The notes under the pieces are model-generated. The model was given only the letters and a program-made list of their open reading frames with translations. It was not told where the DNA came from and did not search any database. Position numbers and translations under genes: made by a program. A DNA stretch of 64,000 nt, from positions 3,844,001 to 3,908,000 of the forward strand of contig NZ_CP058910.1 in NCBI RefSeq assembly GCF_013415885.1, written 5' to 3'. The number at the start of each line of letters is the position of its first letter. Within the stretch, counting starts at the first letter, position 1. Source of the DNA: Halosimplex rubrum (GTDB taxonomy: Archaea; Halobacteriota; Halobacteria; Halobacteriales; Haloarculaceae). Shown piece after piece: positions 8,556 to 17,890 of this stretch.

Positions 8556-8827
8556 CGTTCGTGGAGAACGTCCTGCTGGGTGCCGCCGCGGCGTTCGTCC
8601 TCACGTCGCTGGTCGCGCTCTACCGGATCGTCGACGGCCCCACGATGCCCGACCGCGTCATCGCGGTCAACGTCGTCGGTTCGAACGTCGTCATCGTCAT
8701 CGCGCTGCTCGCGGCGGCGATCGGCGAGCCCGGCGCGCTCGACATCGCGCTGGTGTACGCGCTGTTGAACTTCCTGCTGAGCATCGCCATCTCGAAGTTC
8801 ACCGTCGAGCGCGGGGGGGTGCTCTGA
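8552..8827 (+). CDS. mrpF: Mrp antiporter subunit F
   Basis: The 91-residue protein starts with GTG inside the mrpE stop (GTGA) and contains three membrane helices with the family segment YRIVDGPTMPDRVIAVN and a C-terminal helix ending NFLLSIAISKF. Length and motifs are those of MrpF/MnhF, a small structural subunit of the multi-subunit Na+/H+ antiporter. The next gene starts on the last base of its stop codon. Confidence 0.93.
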   Translation: MTFVENVLLGAAAAFVLTSLVALYRIVDGPTMPDRVIAVNVVGSNVVIVIALLAAAIGEPGALDIALVYALLNFLLSIAISKFTVERGGVL

Positions 8828-9138
8828 TGACGCCCCGCGAGATCGCCGTGCTGGTGCTGTCCCTCGGCGGCGTGTTCTTCGCGATCGTCGCCGCGGTCGG
8901 ACTGGTCCGCCTGCCGGACCTCTACACGCGCGCTCACAGCACCTCCAAGAGCGAGACGCTCGGCGCCGTGTTGACGCTCTCGGCCGTGGCGATCGCCTTC
9001 GGTACGAGCATGTCGACCGTGAAGGCCGTACTCCTGCTGGTATTCATGTTCCTGACGAACCCCACCGCCGCCCACGCCATCACGCGGGCGGCAGCCGAAC
9101 AGGGCATCGAACCGTGGACGACGGAGGACGAGTCGTGA
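8827..9138 (+). CDS. mrpG: Mrp antiporter subunit G
   Basis: The 103 residues have three membrane helices and the MrpG/PhaG signature GLVRLPDLYTRAHSTSKSET followed by FLTNPTAAHAITRAA. It belongs to the antiporter complex as a small membrane subunit. The ATG uses the last A of the mrpF stop (TGATG), and the next start lies within its own stop codon, so translation is coupled on both sides. Confidence 0.95.
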   Translation: MTPREIAVLVLSLGGVFFAIVAAVGLVRLPDLYTRAHSTSKSETLGAVLTLSAVAIAFGTSMSTVKAVLLLVFMFLTNPTAAHAITRAAAEQGIEPWTTEDES

Positions 9139-9671
9139 CGGGCGCGCTGGAAGTCGGGCTGGTGGTGTTCGTCCTGGCCTGCGCCGTCGCGACGGCCATG
9201 CTTCGGGACGTGCTCGGGTCGATCATCGCCTTCGGCGCCTACAGCCTCGGCATCGCCGTCATCTGGGTGTTCCTGCGGGCGCCCGACGTGGGCCTCACGG
9301 AGGCCGCGGTCGGCGCCGGGATCATGACGATCCTCCTCCTGTTGACCATCGCGAAGACCGTCCGGCCGGTCGACGAGGAGGTCCTCGAATCGGTCGATCT
9401 GCGCGCGTTGGCCGTCTCGGTCGCGCTCGTCGCGGTGCTGTCGACGACGCTCGTCGCGCTCCCGGCGGTCGGCGACGCCGACTCCGCGGTGGCGGACGAC
9501 AACGTGACCGACTACTACCTCGACAACGCCTACGAGGAGACCGAGGTGAAAAACGCGGTGACCGCCGTGCTCGCGGCCTACCGCGGGTTCGACACGCTCG
9601 GGGAGGCGGCGGTCGTCTACTCGGCGGGGATCGGTCTGCTGGTCGTCCTCGACAGGGAGGTGCTCGGATGA
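9135..9671 (+). CDS. Mrp antiporter DUF4040/MbhE-like subunit (MrpA C-terminal equivalent)
   Basis: Starting at GTG 9135 (4-base overlap with mrpG) the product has 178 residues. The first half is a DUF4040 (MbhD) domain with three helices and FLRAPDVGLTEAAVGAG; the second resembles MbhE, with YYLDNAYEETEVKNAVTAVL and YRGFDTLGEAAV. In bacteria these two domains form the C-terminus of the giant MrpA; here they stand alone, as in archaeal Mrp and membrane-bound hydrogenase operons. Probably lines the ion path beside the antiporter-like subunits. Confidence 0.88.
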   Translation: MTGALEVGLVVFVLACAVATAMLRDVLGSIIAFGAYSLGIAVIWVFLRAPDVGLTEAAVGAGIMTILLLLTIAKTVRPVDEEVLESVDLRALAVSVALVAVLSTTLVALPAVGDADSAVADDNVTDYYLDNAYEETEVKNAVTAVLAAYRGFDTLGEAAVVYSAGIGLLVVLDREVLG

Positions 9672-10162
9672 GCGACGCCGAAGAGACGCCCGTCGAGGAC
9701 GAGGGCGCGGTCGAGAACGGGGAGGGGCTCTACGTCGAGAGCCCGATCATCATGACCACCGTCCGGGTGATCACGCCGTTCGTCTTCACGCTCGGGCTGT
9801 TCGTGATGTTCCACGGCGCCGACTCCTCGGGCGGCGGGTTCCAGGGCGGCGTCATCGTCGGGACCGTCGTGCTGATGCTCGGGATCGCCTTCGGCATCGA
9901 GACGACCCGCGACTGGGTCGGCCCCCGCCTGGCCGTCGCGCTCGTCGGACTGGGCGTGCTCGCGTTCCTCGTGATCGGACTCGGGTCGGTCGCCCTCGGC
10001 GGGGACTTCCTGGAGTACGAGGTGTACGGCATCTACCACGCCACCAAGTACGGCATCGAGCTCGTCGAGCTGGCGATCGGGTTGGTCGTCTCCGGGATCG
10101 TAACCGGCCTCTTTTTCGTCATCGCCGCGGGAGTGGCCGACGACGGGAGTGATCTCGCGTGA
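9668..10162 (+). CDS. mrpB: Mrp antiporter subunit B
   Basis: The 164-residue protein has an acidic cytoplasmic head of about 27 residues and then four helices with the MnhB motifs RVITPFVFTLGLFVMFHGADSS broken here after HG, and GGGFQGGV. The HG..SSGGGFQGG pattern is the hallmark of the MnhB domain. It overlaps the previous gene by 4 bases and the next by 4 bases (GTGA). It is a structural subunit of the Na+/H+ antiporter in the cytoplasmic membrane. Confidence 0.92.
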   Translation: MSDAEETPVEDEGAVENGEGLYVESPIIMTTVRVITPFVFTLGLFVMFHGADSSGGGFQGGVIVGTVVLMLGIAFGIETTRDWVGPRLAVALVGLGVLAFLVIGLGSVALGGDFLEYEVYGIYHATKYGIELVELAIGLVVSGIVTGLFFVIAAGVADDGSDLA

Positions 10163-10515
10163 TAGACCTACTCGCCGACCGCCTCTACTACGTCGTCGCG
10201 TTCCTGCTGCTCGGCGTGGGGACCTACACCCTGATCGGCAGCTCGAACGTCGTCAAGAAGGTGATCGGGATGAACGTCTTCCAGACCGGCATCTTCCTGT
10301 TTTTCATCACGTCGGCGTTCGTGACCGGCGCGAGTCCGCCCCTGCTGACCGCGCCCGCGCCGCACGTGAGTCCGCTGCCCCACGTCCTGATCCTCACCGC
10401 CATCGTCGTCGGCGTGAGCCTCACGGCCGTCGCGCTCGGGCTCGTCGTCCGCGTCTACGAGGAGTACGGCACGCTCAACGAGGAAGCCATCAGGCGGGTG
10501 AGCCACGATGAATGA
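10159..10515 (+). CDS. mrpC: Mrp antiporter subunit C (NuoK-like)
   Basis: The 118 residues (GTG start within the mrpB stop) hold three membrane helices with the NuoK/MrpC segments GVGTYTLIGSSNVVKKVIGM, FQTGIFLFFI and HVLILTAIVVGVSLTAVALG. It is homologous to the NuoK subunit of complex I and connects the antiporter-like subunits. An 8-base overlap with the following mrpD gene supports coupled translation. Confidence 0.94.
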   Translation: MIDLLADRLYYVVAFLLLGVGTYTLIGSSNVVKKVIGMNVFQTGIFLFFITSAFVTGASPPLLTAPAPHVSPLPHVLILTAIVVGVSLTAVALGLVVRVYEEYGTLNEEAIRRVSHDE

Positions 10516-12052
10516 CCTTCCCGCCCTCGTCGTCGCGCTCCCGCTGCTTGGCTCGGTCGCGGTGTTGCTCGCCGGGCTCGTCCGTCCGCGGACCGGCTGG
10601 CCGATCACCGTCGCCACCGCCGTCACCCAGGTCGTCGCGGTCGGGGCGCTGGCGACCGGCGCGTTCGGCGACGAGCCGATCCGCTACGTCGTCGGCGGGT
10701 TCACCGCCCCCTTCGGGATCGAACTCGTCGTCGACGGCCTGTCGGCCTCGATGGCGCTGCTCGTCGCGGTCGTCTCGCTGGGCGTCCTCGCGTACGCGCG
10801 CACCGCGGGCCCGCGGTCGAACCCCTTCTACGCGACCTACCTCCTGCTGGTCGGCGGTCTGACCGGCATGAGCATCACCGGGGACGTATTCAACATGTAC
10901 GTCTTCCTGGAGATCACGGGGCTGACCGCCTACGCGCTGGTCGCCAGCGGCGAGGGCGGTCGCTCGGCCCTGGCGGCGCTGAAGTACCTGCTCGTCGGCA
11001 CGGTCGGCGCGTCGCTGTTCCTGCTCGGGATCGGTTACGCCTACGTCGCGACCGGGACGCTCAACATGGTCGACCTCTCCGCTCAACTGGCCGAGGTGGG
11101 CTACACGGACCCGCTCGTGCAGGCCGCCTTCGGCCTGCTCGTCGTCGGCCTGTTCGTCAAGGTCGCGGTCTTCCCGGTCCACACCTGGCAGCCGACCGCC
11201 TACGCCGGCGCGCCCGACTCCGTGAGCGCGTTCATCTCGGCGCTGGTCTCGACGGTCGCCGCCTACGCGCTGATCCGGATCGTCTTCACCGTCTTTACCG
11301 TCGACTTCCTGGCGGCGAACGGCGTCGCGCGGACGGTGCTGGTCGCGGCCGCCGTCGTCAGCATCGTCGTCGGCAGCGTCCTCGCGGTGACTCAGACGGA
11401 GATCAAGCGGATGCTCGCCTACTCGTCGGTGTCGCAGTTCGGGCTCGTCCTCGCCGCGATCGCCGTCGCCAACACCACCGCGTTGACCGGCGCGGCGATC
11501 CACCTCGTCGGCCACGCGATCATGAAGGGCGGCCTGTTCCTGACGAGCGGGCTGGTCGCGACCGAGACCGGCGCCCGCTCGATCGACGGCTACGACGGGC
11601 TGGCCGAGCGCCTGCCCGCCGGCGCGGGGGCCTTCGGCGTCCTCGCGCTCGCGATGGTGGGCGTCCCGCCCGCCGTCGGGTTCGTCGGCAAGTGGTACGT
11701 CGCGCTGGGCGCCGTCCGGGCCGAGGCCTGGCCGCTCGCGCTCGTCATCTTCGCGAGCACGCTCCTGACGCTCGCGTACTTCGCCCGGATCGTCGAGCGG
11801 ATGTACTTCCGCGAGGCGCCCGAGCCCGCCGCCAGCGTCGAGTCCGCCGACGCCGAGACCGACGCGACGACGGCCGTCGTCACCGACGGTAACGGACCGA
11901 CCGACGACGAGACCGCCGCCTCGGCCCCGCGCGTCTCTCTCGGGATGCGCGCGACGGTCGTCGGCGCGGCCGTCCTGGCTATCGTCCTCGGCGTCGCCGC
12001 CGTCCAGTACGGACAGCTCCTCGAACCCACCATCGAACGGCTCCTGTCATGA
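10508..12052 (+). CDS. mrpD: Mrp antiporter subunit D (first NuoN/L-like subunit)
   Basis: The 514-residue protein has about 14 membrane helices and all the landmarks of a proton-translocating antiporter-like subunit: the TM5 glutamate in NMYVFLEITGLTAYA, the TM7 lysine in GLFVKVAVFPVHTWQP, the EIKRMLAYSSVSQFG loop and HLVGHAIMKGG in TM8. An acidic, threonine-rich loop near residues 440-475 probably faces the cytoplasm and is typical of halophilic adaptation. It exchanges Na+ and H+ as part of the Mrp complex. Starts 8 bases before the mrpC stop. Confidence 0.93.
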   Translation: MNDLPALVVALPLLGSVAVLLAGLVRPRTGWPITVATAVTQVVAVGALATGAFGDEPIRYVVGGFTAPFGIELVVDGLSASMALLVAVVSLGVLAYARTAGPRSNPFYATYLLLVGGLTGMSITGDVFNMYVFLEITGLTAYALVASGEGGRSALAALKYLLVGTVGASLFLLGIGYAYVATGTLNMVDLSAQLAEVGYTDPLVQAAFGLLVVGLFVKVAVFPVHTWQPTAYAGAPDSVSAFISALVSTVAAYALIRIVFTVFTVDFLAANGVARTVLVAAAVVSIVVGSVLAVTQTEIKRMLAYSSVSQFGLVLAAIAVANTTALTGAAIHLVGHAIMKGGLFLTSGLVATETGARSIDGYDGLAERLPAGAGAFGVLALAMVGVPPAVGFVGKWYVALGAVRAEAWPLALVIFASTLLTLAYFARIVERMYFREAPEPAASVESADAETDATTAVVTDGNGPTDDETAASAPRVSLGMRATVVGAAVLAIVLGVAAVQYGQLLEPTIERLLS

Positions 12053-13770
12053 CGGAACTCACATCGCTCAGACCGGTCGCCGCAGTGCTCGTATCGGCCG
12101 TCGCCATCGTCCCGATCCTCGCCTCCCGCGGGCGGCCGAACTTTCGGGAGTTCTGGACGGTGCTGGCGGCGCTCGCCAAGCTGGGGATCGTCGCCAGCAT
12201 GGTCCCGGGCGTGCTCGCCGGCGACACCTACGTCACCGACTTCGGCACGTTCGTCCCCGGGATCCGGTTCGTCCTCCGAGCGGACTCGCTCGGGATCCTC
12301 TTCGCGTTGCTCGCGAGCCTGCTGTGGCTGGTGACCAGCTTCTACAGCATGGGCTACATGCGCGGGCTCGACGAGCACAGCCAGACCCGCTACTTCGCGG
12401 CGTTCGCCGGCAGCCTCGCGTCGGCGATCGGGATCGCCTTCGCCGGCAACCTGCTGGTGCTGTTCGTCTTCTACGAGCTGCTGACCGTCGCGACCTATCC
12501 CTTGGTCGCCCACGACGAGACCGACGAGGCCCGCGCCGCCGGCCGGAAGTACCTCACCTACACCTTCGGCGGCGGCGTCGCGGTGCTGGCCGGCACGGTG
12601 CTGGTCTACTGGCTGACCGGCACGACAGCCTTCGCCGCCGGCGGTATCGCCGACCTGGCGGCGGCCGACCCCCTCGTCGCCCGCGTCGCCTTCGCGCTGC
12701 TGATCACCGGCTTCGGCGTCAAGGCCGCGCTCATGCCGATCCACTCGTGGCTGCCCGACGCGATGGTCGCGCCGACGCCGGTCTCCGGCCTGTTGCACGC
12801 GGTCGCGGTCGTCAAGTCGGGCGTCTTCGGCATCGCCCGCGTCGTGCTGGACGTGTTCGGGCCCGACCTGATGACCGAGCTGGGGGTGGGGACGATACTG
12901 GCAGCCATCGCCGCGTTCACGCTCGTGACCTCCAGCGTCATCGCGCTCCGCCAGGACAACCTCAAGCGCCGGCTCGCCTACTCGACGGTGAGCCAGCTGT
13001 CGTACATCGTCCTCGGACTGGCGGTGTTGCACCCGTACTCGCTGGTCGGCGGACTCCTGCACATCCCCGCCCACGCGTTCATGAAGCTCACGCTGTTCTT
13101 CTGTGCGGGCGCGATCCACGTCGAGACCCACACCGACGACATCAGCAACATGGCGGGCATCGGCAAGCGTATGCCGCTGACGATGACCGCCTTCGGCGTC
13201 GCCGCGCTCGGGATGGCCGGGATCCCGCTGGTCGCCGGGTTCGTCAGCAAGTACTTCCTGCTCATCGGCACCGTCTCGGCCGGCGACGTGGTGTTCACGG
13301 GCGCGCTACTCGTCTCAGGTGTCCTCAACATCGCGTACTTCTGGCCGGTCGTCTACGCCGCCTTCTTCGAGTCGCCCGGCGAGGAGGACCCCAAACCACT
13401 CGTCGAGGCCGTCCTCGGCGGCCGCTTCGGCGAGAGTGACGTGGCCACCGACGGCGGGTCGCCGGACGATAGCCCCGAGGAAGCTCCCGACGACGGGGTC
13501 GACGACCACGGCTACGCGGACGACCACGAGGGCCAGGGATCGGTCGACGACGCCGAGGCCGCGGCCCACATCGAGCGCGACCATGGCCACGACGAGCGCC
13601 TCGCGTGGGAACACCGCCGGTGGACCGGCGAGGAGTCGACCTGGCTGATGCTCGGCCCCATCCTGTTCGCCGCGACCGGCTCCGTCGTGCTCGGGATCGT
13701 CCCCGACACCGCCGTCTTCCTGCGGATCGTGAGACTGATCGTCTCCGGCGTGACGGGGGTGAGCGTCTGA
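12049..13770 (+). CDS. Mrp antiporter, second NuoL/M-like subunit
   Basis: The 573-residue protein is a second antiporter-like subunit with an intact TM5 glutamate (VLFVFYELLTVATYPLVAH), a TM7 lysine (GFGVKAALMPIHSWLPDA), the loop LKRRLAYSTVSQLS and HIPAHAFMKLTLFF. A long loop of acidic and histidine residues lies near residues 455-530 before the last helix. By sequence it resembles MrpD/MrpA N-terminal modules; archaeal operons commonly split MrpA in this way. It overlaps its upstream neighbour by 4 bases and the next by one base. Confidence 0.9.
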   Translation: MTELTSLRPVAAVLVSAVAIVPILASRGRPNFREFWTVLAALAKLGIVASMVPGVLAGDTYVTDFGTFVPGIRFVLRADSLGILFALLASLLWLVTSFYSMGYMRGLDEHSQTRYFAAFAGSLASAIGIAFAGNLLVLFVFYELLTVATYPLVAHDETDEARAAGRKYLTYTFGGGVAVLAGTVLVYWLTGTTAFAAGGIADLAAADPLVARVAFALLITGFGVKAALMPIHSWLPDAMVAPTPVSGLLHAVAVVKSGVFGIARVVLDVFGPDLMTELGVGTILAAIAAFTLVTSSVIALRQDNLKRRLAYSTVSQLSYIVLGLAVLHPYSLVGGLLHIPAHAFMKLTLFFCAGAIHVETHTDDISNMAGIGKRMPLTMTAFGVAALGMAGIPLVAGFVSKYFLLIGTVSAGDVVFTGALLVSGVLNIAYFWPVVYAAFFESPGEEDPKPLVEAVLGGRFGESDVATDGGSPDDSPEEAPDDGVDDHGYADDHEGQGSVDDAEAAAHIERDHGHDERLAWEHRRWTGEESTWLMLGPILFAATGSVVLGIVPDTAVFLRIVRLIVSGVTGVSV

Positions 13771-15530
13771 TGGTCGACCCGCTCGTTCCGCCCTTCCTCC
13801 CGGTCGCGATCGCGGCGCTGTTGCTCCCGTTCCTCGGCCGCAGGGCCGGCCACGCGCTGGGCGCCCTCGCGTCGGCCGCCGTCGTCCCCTACGTCTGGCT
13901 GACCGACGCCGGGACCCATCTGGAGGTGCCGCTGTTCGGTTTCCGGACGGTGCTGTACAACGTCGACGGCTTCTCGACGCTGATGGGCCTGATCTTCGGG
14001 TTCATCGCCGCGGTGGCGGTGGTCTACTCCTACTACAGCGACGCCGACTCGATCCAGACGGCGTTCGCGCTGAGCTACGTCGCCGCCAGCCTCGGCGCCG
14101 TCTTCGGCGGCGACTGGCTCTCGCTCGTCTTCTTCTGGGAGCTGATGGCCGTCACCAGCACGCTGCTGGTCTGGTACTACGGCGGCCGGGCGGTCCGCGC
14201 GGGCTTCCGCTACGCCCTCCTGCACGGCGTCGGCGGGACGCTCCTGCTGGGCGCCGTCGTCTGGCACTACGACAAGGTCGGATCCTTCCTCTTCTCGGCC
14301 GCCGAGGCCGGGATGGCCGGCGAGGTCGCGCCCGTCCTCGCCGCGCTCGGCATCGGCGTCAACGTCGGGTTCGTCGGCCTGCACGCCTGGCTGCCCGACA
14401 CCTACCCGCGCCCGCATATCGCGGCGAGCGTCTTCCTCTGCGTGTTCACCACGAAGACCGGTGTCTACGGCATGTACCGCGCGTTCCCGGACGGCCACGT
14501 CGCCATCGCCTACATGGGCGGTATCATGGCCGTCTTCGGCGCGACGTTCGCGCTGTTCCAGAACGACATGCGCCGGCTGCTGTCCTACCACATCCAGTCC
14601 CAGGTCGGCTACATGGTCGCCGGCGTCGGCATCGGCACCGCGCTCGGCCAGGCCGGCGCGATGGCCCACGTGTTCAACCACATCCTCTACAAGGGACTCC
14701 TCTTCATGACCGCCGGCGTCGTCATCTACCGGACCGGCAAGGAGAGCCTGAAGAAGCTCGGCGGCCTCGGCCGCGAGATGCCGATCACCGCCGTCTCCTT
14801 CGCCGTCGCGGCGCTGTCGATCGCCGGGTTCCCCCTCTTCAACGGCTTCGTCAGCAAGGGGATCGTCATCTCCGCGAGCCACTACGAGTTCCCGGAGGGA
14901 CCGCTCGTCGTCGGCGACTTCCACACGCTGGAGCTGCTCCTCCTGATCGGTGGCGTCGGCACCTTCCTCTCCTTTATCAAATTCGGTTACTACGCGTTCC
15001 TCCACGGCGAGTACGACGGCAGCGTCGCCGACGCCAACCGCGGCCAGGCCGTCGCGATGGTCAGCGTCGCCGCGCTGTGTGTCTTCTACGGGATCGTCGA
15101 CGGCGCGCTGTTCGCGATCCTCCCCTTCGACGTGACCAGCGACGCCGCCGTCGGCCACGTCTACGAGACCTACACCGTCGACCACGTCGTCGAGGGCGTC
15201 GCGCTGGCCGTTATCGGCCTCGTCGGGTTCGTCCTTATCAAGAAGCCCCTGTCGAAGGTCGGGCGGGTCCCCGACGTCGACAGCCTGTACAACCCCCTGG
15301 CGCTGTACGGCACCCGCGCGCTCGTCGTCGGCGTCACGGAGCTGTACGCCGCGGCCGACCGCGCCGTCGTCGGCCTCGCCCGGCGCTCGACGAAGGCGGT
15401 CACGCAACCGCAGGCGACCGTCGCGGACGCCACCGGTTCGGAGCCCGACTCGATGCGGGCCGGTATCGGCACCAGCGTCGTGCTCGTCGCGCTCGTCGCC
15501 GTCGCCGTGCTGTTCGTCCTGCTGATCTGA
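13770..15530 (+). CDS. Mrp antiporter, third NuoL/M-like subunit (TM7 lysine missing)
   Basis: ATG shares its A with the preceding stop, giving 586 residues. Many helices, the TM5 glutamate (LVFFWELMAVTSTLL), MRRLLSYHIQSQVGYM and HVFNHILYKGLLFM identify the antiporter-like family. Where the two sister subunits have GxxVKxAxxPxHxW, this one reads GIGVNVGFVGLHAWLP, so the conserved TM7 lysine is replaced (asparagine or glycine by alignment). The channel may therefore be altered or non-pumping. Last gene of the nine-gene operon; a methyltransferase follows 99 bases later. Confidence 0.88.
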   Translation: MVDPLVPPFLPVAIAALLLPFLGRRAGHALGALASAAVVPYVWLTDAGTHLEVPLFGFRTVLYNVDGFSTLMGLIFGFIAAVAVVYSYYSDADSIQTAFALSYVAASLGAVFGGDWLSLVFFWELMAVTSTLLVWYYGGRAVRAGFRYALLHGVGGTLLLGAVVWHYDKVGSFLFSAAEAGMAGEVAPVLAALGIGVNVGFVGLHAWLPDTYPRPHIAASVFLCVFTTKTGVYGMYRAFPDGHVAIAYMGGIMAVFGATFALFQNDMRRLLSYHIQSQVGYMVAGVGIGTALGQAGAMAHVFNHILYKGLLFMTAGVVIYRTGKESLKKLGGLGREMPITAVSFAVAALSIAGFPLFNGFVSKGIVISASHYEFPEGPLVVGDFHTLELLLLIGGVGTFLSFIKFGYYAFLHGEYDGSVADANRGQAVAMVSVAALCVFYGIVDGALFAILPFDVTSDAAVGHVYETYTVDHVVEGVALAVIGLVGFVLIKKPLSKVGRVPDVDSLYNPLALYGTRALVVGVTELYAAADRAVVGLARRSTKAVTQPQATVADATGSEPDSMRAGIGTSVVLVALVAVAVLFVLLI

Positions 15531-15629
15531 CCGGGCGGGCTCCACCCCGGTCGCGGGCCAGTGCCGATCGCACGCGACCGGTTCGCACACCTCCGCGCCG
15601 CTTTTCACTCCGGCCGCCGACCCGCCGGT

Positions 15630-16397
15630 ATGGCCCACTGGACCGACGAGGCCTTCCGCGAGAACTCCGGGGTGTTCCGCCGCCACCTCGAAGACCGCGT
15701 CGACGCCGCCGCCGAGGAGACCGACGACCTGCTCGCCCTGCTGGGCGACCGCGGGATCGAACCGGCGTCGGCGCTGGACGTGGCCTGCGGCATCGGCCGC
15801 CACGCGGTCGAACTCGGCGACCGCGACATCGCGGTCCGGGGGATCGACATCTCCGAACCCTATCTCGACCGGGCGCGCGAACGGGTCGCCGACCGCGGCG
15901 TCGGCGACGCGGTGACGCTCGAACGCGCCGATATGCGCGACCTCGCCGGGCGCGACGGCGAGTACGACCTCGTCTACAATCTCTGGACCTCCTTCGGCTA
16001 CTACGATGAGGAGACCAACCGCGCAGTCCTCGCGGGGATGTACGAGCGGGTGGCCGACGGCGGCGCGCTGGTCCTCGAACTTGTCAACCGCGAGGGAGTA
16101 CTCGCGGAGTTCCGGCCGGCCGCCGTCCCCGAGGTCGCCGACGCCCTCGTCGTCGAATCCGTCGAGTACGACCCCGAGACAGCCCGCATGGAGACGACCC
16201 GCCGCGTCTTCGCGGAGACCGACGGGGGCTACGACTACGAGGGGGAGATGGTGTACGACGTGCGGCTGTACGCGCCCGCCGAACTCGCGGCGCTGTGTCG
16301 CCGTGCGGGCTTCGAGTCCGTCTCGCTGTACGCCGGCCTCGGCGGCGAACCGCTCGAACGGGAGTCGACGCGGCTGGTCGTCGTCGCCGAGCCCTGA
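15630..16397 (+). CDS. Class I SAM-dependent methyltransferase
   Basis: From ATG 15630 the product has 255 residues with the SAM-binding motif I ALDVACGIGRHAVELG (about residues 45-60), the acidic end of strand 2 in VRGIDISEPYLDRA, motif near ERADMRDL and a YDLVYNLWTSFGYYD segment. This is a generic Rossmann methyltransferase; the substrate is unknown. The upstream in-frame extension is arginine-rich and lacks conservation. It follows the mrp operon on the same strand with a 99-base gap and may have its own promoter. Confidence 0.88.
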   Translation: MAHWTDEAFRENSGVFRRHLEDRVDAAAEETDDLLALLGDRGIEPASALDVACGIGRHAVELGDRDIAVRGIDISEPYLDRARERVADRGVGDAVTLERADMRDLAGRDGEYDLVYNLWTSFGYYDEETNRAVLAGMYERVADGGALVLELVNREGVLAEFRPAAVPEVADALVVESVEYDPETARMETTRRVFAETDGGYDYEGEMVYDVRLYAPAELAALCRRAGFESVSLYAGLGGEPLERESTRLVVVAEP

Positions 16398-16519
16398 GCG
16401 CGGGCCGGTCCCCGACACCGACCGCCATTGGCGGCCGCCGAAACCGCCCGACTGCGGAGGATCAAAGAGCCATTTGATGGGTGAGAAGACACTCATACCG
16501 GCCGACAGTATCGGCGGAT

Positions 16520-17854
16520 ATGTCGCTGCTGACGCGGTTGTGGGCGCGCCGCCGCGAGCGCCCGGCGCTGGTCGCCGTCGCCGCCCTCCTGCTGGCGTCG
16601 CTGCTGGTCTACCCGGTCGTCGACTGGTGGCTGCGGGCGACGGTCGAGTTCGCGTCGGACTTCCGGTTCGGCGACTTCGGCGCCTACACCGGCGCCGTCG
16701 ACCGCTGGCAGGACGGGTCGTCGCTCTACCGGCGGACCGACGACGGCGGGTTCTGGGGCACGTACCTCTACCCGCCGGTGGTCGTCTTGCTGTTCTGGCC
16801 CTTCGAGGCGCTGCTGGCGTTCCGCGACGGAGCGATGGCCTGGCTGCTCGCGAGCGGCGTCTTCCTGTGGGCGGGCCTGCAGGCGCTGGTCGCCGCGCTG
16901 GGCTACGACCTGCGGTGGCACGAACGGCTCGGGCTGGCGGCGCTGCTCGCCGGCTTCCACCCCGCGCTCTTGACCGCGAAGCTCGGCCAGACCGCGCTGT
17001 TCATGGGCGGGCTGCTCTCGTTCGCCGCCGCGGCGCTGGTCCGGGACGGGCGCGGAGCCGGCGGCGGCTCCGAAATCGGCACCCGCGGTGACGACGGCTC
17101 CCTCCGCGGCTCGCCCTGGCCGCTGCTCGCCGGCGCCGCCACCGCGGTCGTCGGCGTCGTCAAGTTCGCATACGCCCCGATCGGCGCGCACCTGCTCCAC
17201 GACCGCCGGCGGCTGGTCGGCGCCCTGCTCGCGGTCCCGCCGGTCGTCTGGCTGTCGATACGCTTCTTCGGCGCCGAGGCGCACCTGACCTACCTCAACG
17301 TGCTCCGCTGGGGGGTCTCCCAGGGGAGCGGCGGCGCCCGCTCGCCGACGCTGTGGCTCGCGCCGTACTACAAACCGCTGGCGTGGCTCCCCGGGGCGCA
17401 GGCGTGCAGAGTCGCCGTCTCGTTCGGCGTCGCCGCCCTCGCCGTCCTCGCGCCGCCGCGGGCGCGGCGGACGGTGTTCGCGCTCGGCGTCGCGGCGTTC
17501 CCCCTCCTGACCCCCCAGACGTACACCTACTACTTCGTCGCGCTGCTGCCGGTCGCCGTCCTCTTGCTGGCCGAGGAACTCGACCGCGACGGCTACCCGG
17601 AACTGGTCCTGGTCGGCGTCCTCTGCCTCCACCTCCACGCCTACGGGCTGCGCTTCCTGGTCCTCACGGTCCCGAACACCGTCCCCGCGTTCGAGGCGCT
17701 CAGACCCGCGTATCTGCTCCTCCAGCCCGGGCTGTGGGGCAACGCCCTCCTCGTCGGCCTCGCGGCCGTCCGGGTGGTCCAGGCCGCGGACCCGTCGACG
17801 GACCTCCTCCCGGTCGGCGAGCCGTCGACCGCCGGAGCGACCGAGGGCGACTGA
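16520..17854 (+). CDS. GT87 family membrane glycosyltransferase-like protein (DUF2029)
   Basis: The 444-residue protein starts at ATG 16520; an earlier GTG at 16481 would add only a weak extension. It has about ten helices and the first-loop pattern DFGAYTGAVDRWQDGSSLY and TYLYPPVVVLLFWPFE, which fits the GT87/DUF2029 family whose members transfer mannose or arabinose from polyprenyl-phosphate sugars outside the membrane. A glycine-rich insertion lies near residues 180-200. It stands as a single gene, converging on coaBC. Donor and acceptor are unknown. Confidence 0.82.
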   Translation: MSLLTRLWARRRERPALVAVAALLLASLLVYPVVDWWLRATVEFASDFRFGDFGAYTGAVDRWQDGSSLYRRTDDGGFWGTYLYPPVVVLLFWPFEALLAFRDGAMAWLLASGVFLWAGLQALVAALGYDLRWHERLGLAALLAGFHPALLTAKLGQTALFMGGLLSFAAAALVRDGRGAGGGSEIGTRGDDGSLRGSPWPLLAGAATAVVGVVKFAYAPIGAHLLHDRRRLVGALLAVPPVVWLSIRFFGAEAHLTYLNVLRWGVSQGSGGARSPTLWLAPYYKPLAWLPGAQACRVAVSFGVAALAVLAPPRARRTVFALGVAAFPLLTPQTYTYYFVALLPVAVLLLAEELDRDGYPELVLVGVLCLHLHAYGLRFLVLTVPNTVPAFEALRPAYLLLQPGLWGNALLVGLAAVRVVQAADPSTDLLPVGEPSTAGATEGD

Positions 17855-17890
17855 CAACTGCGGTACGGAGACGAGCGGAGCCGGACCGCA

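Noticed and set aside
13512-16496. Very long open frame on the minus strand opposite the Mrp genes
   Set aside because: Its translation is dominated by Arg, Asp, Glu and Gly without any motif and mirrors the GC-rich codon structure of the real plus-strand genes with membrane helices.
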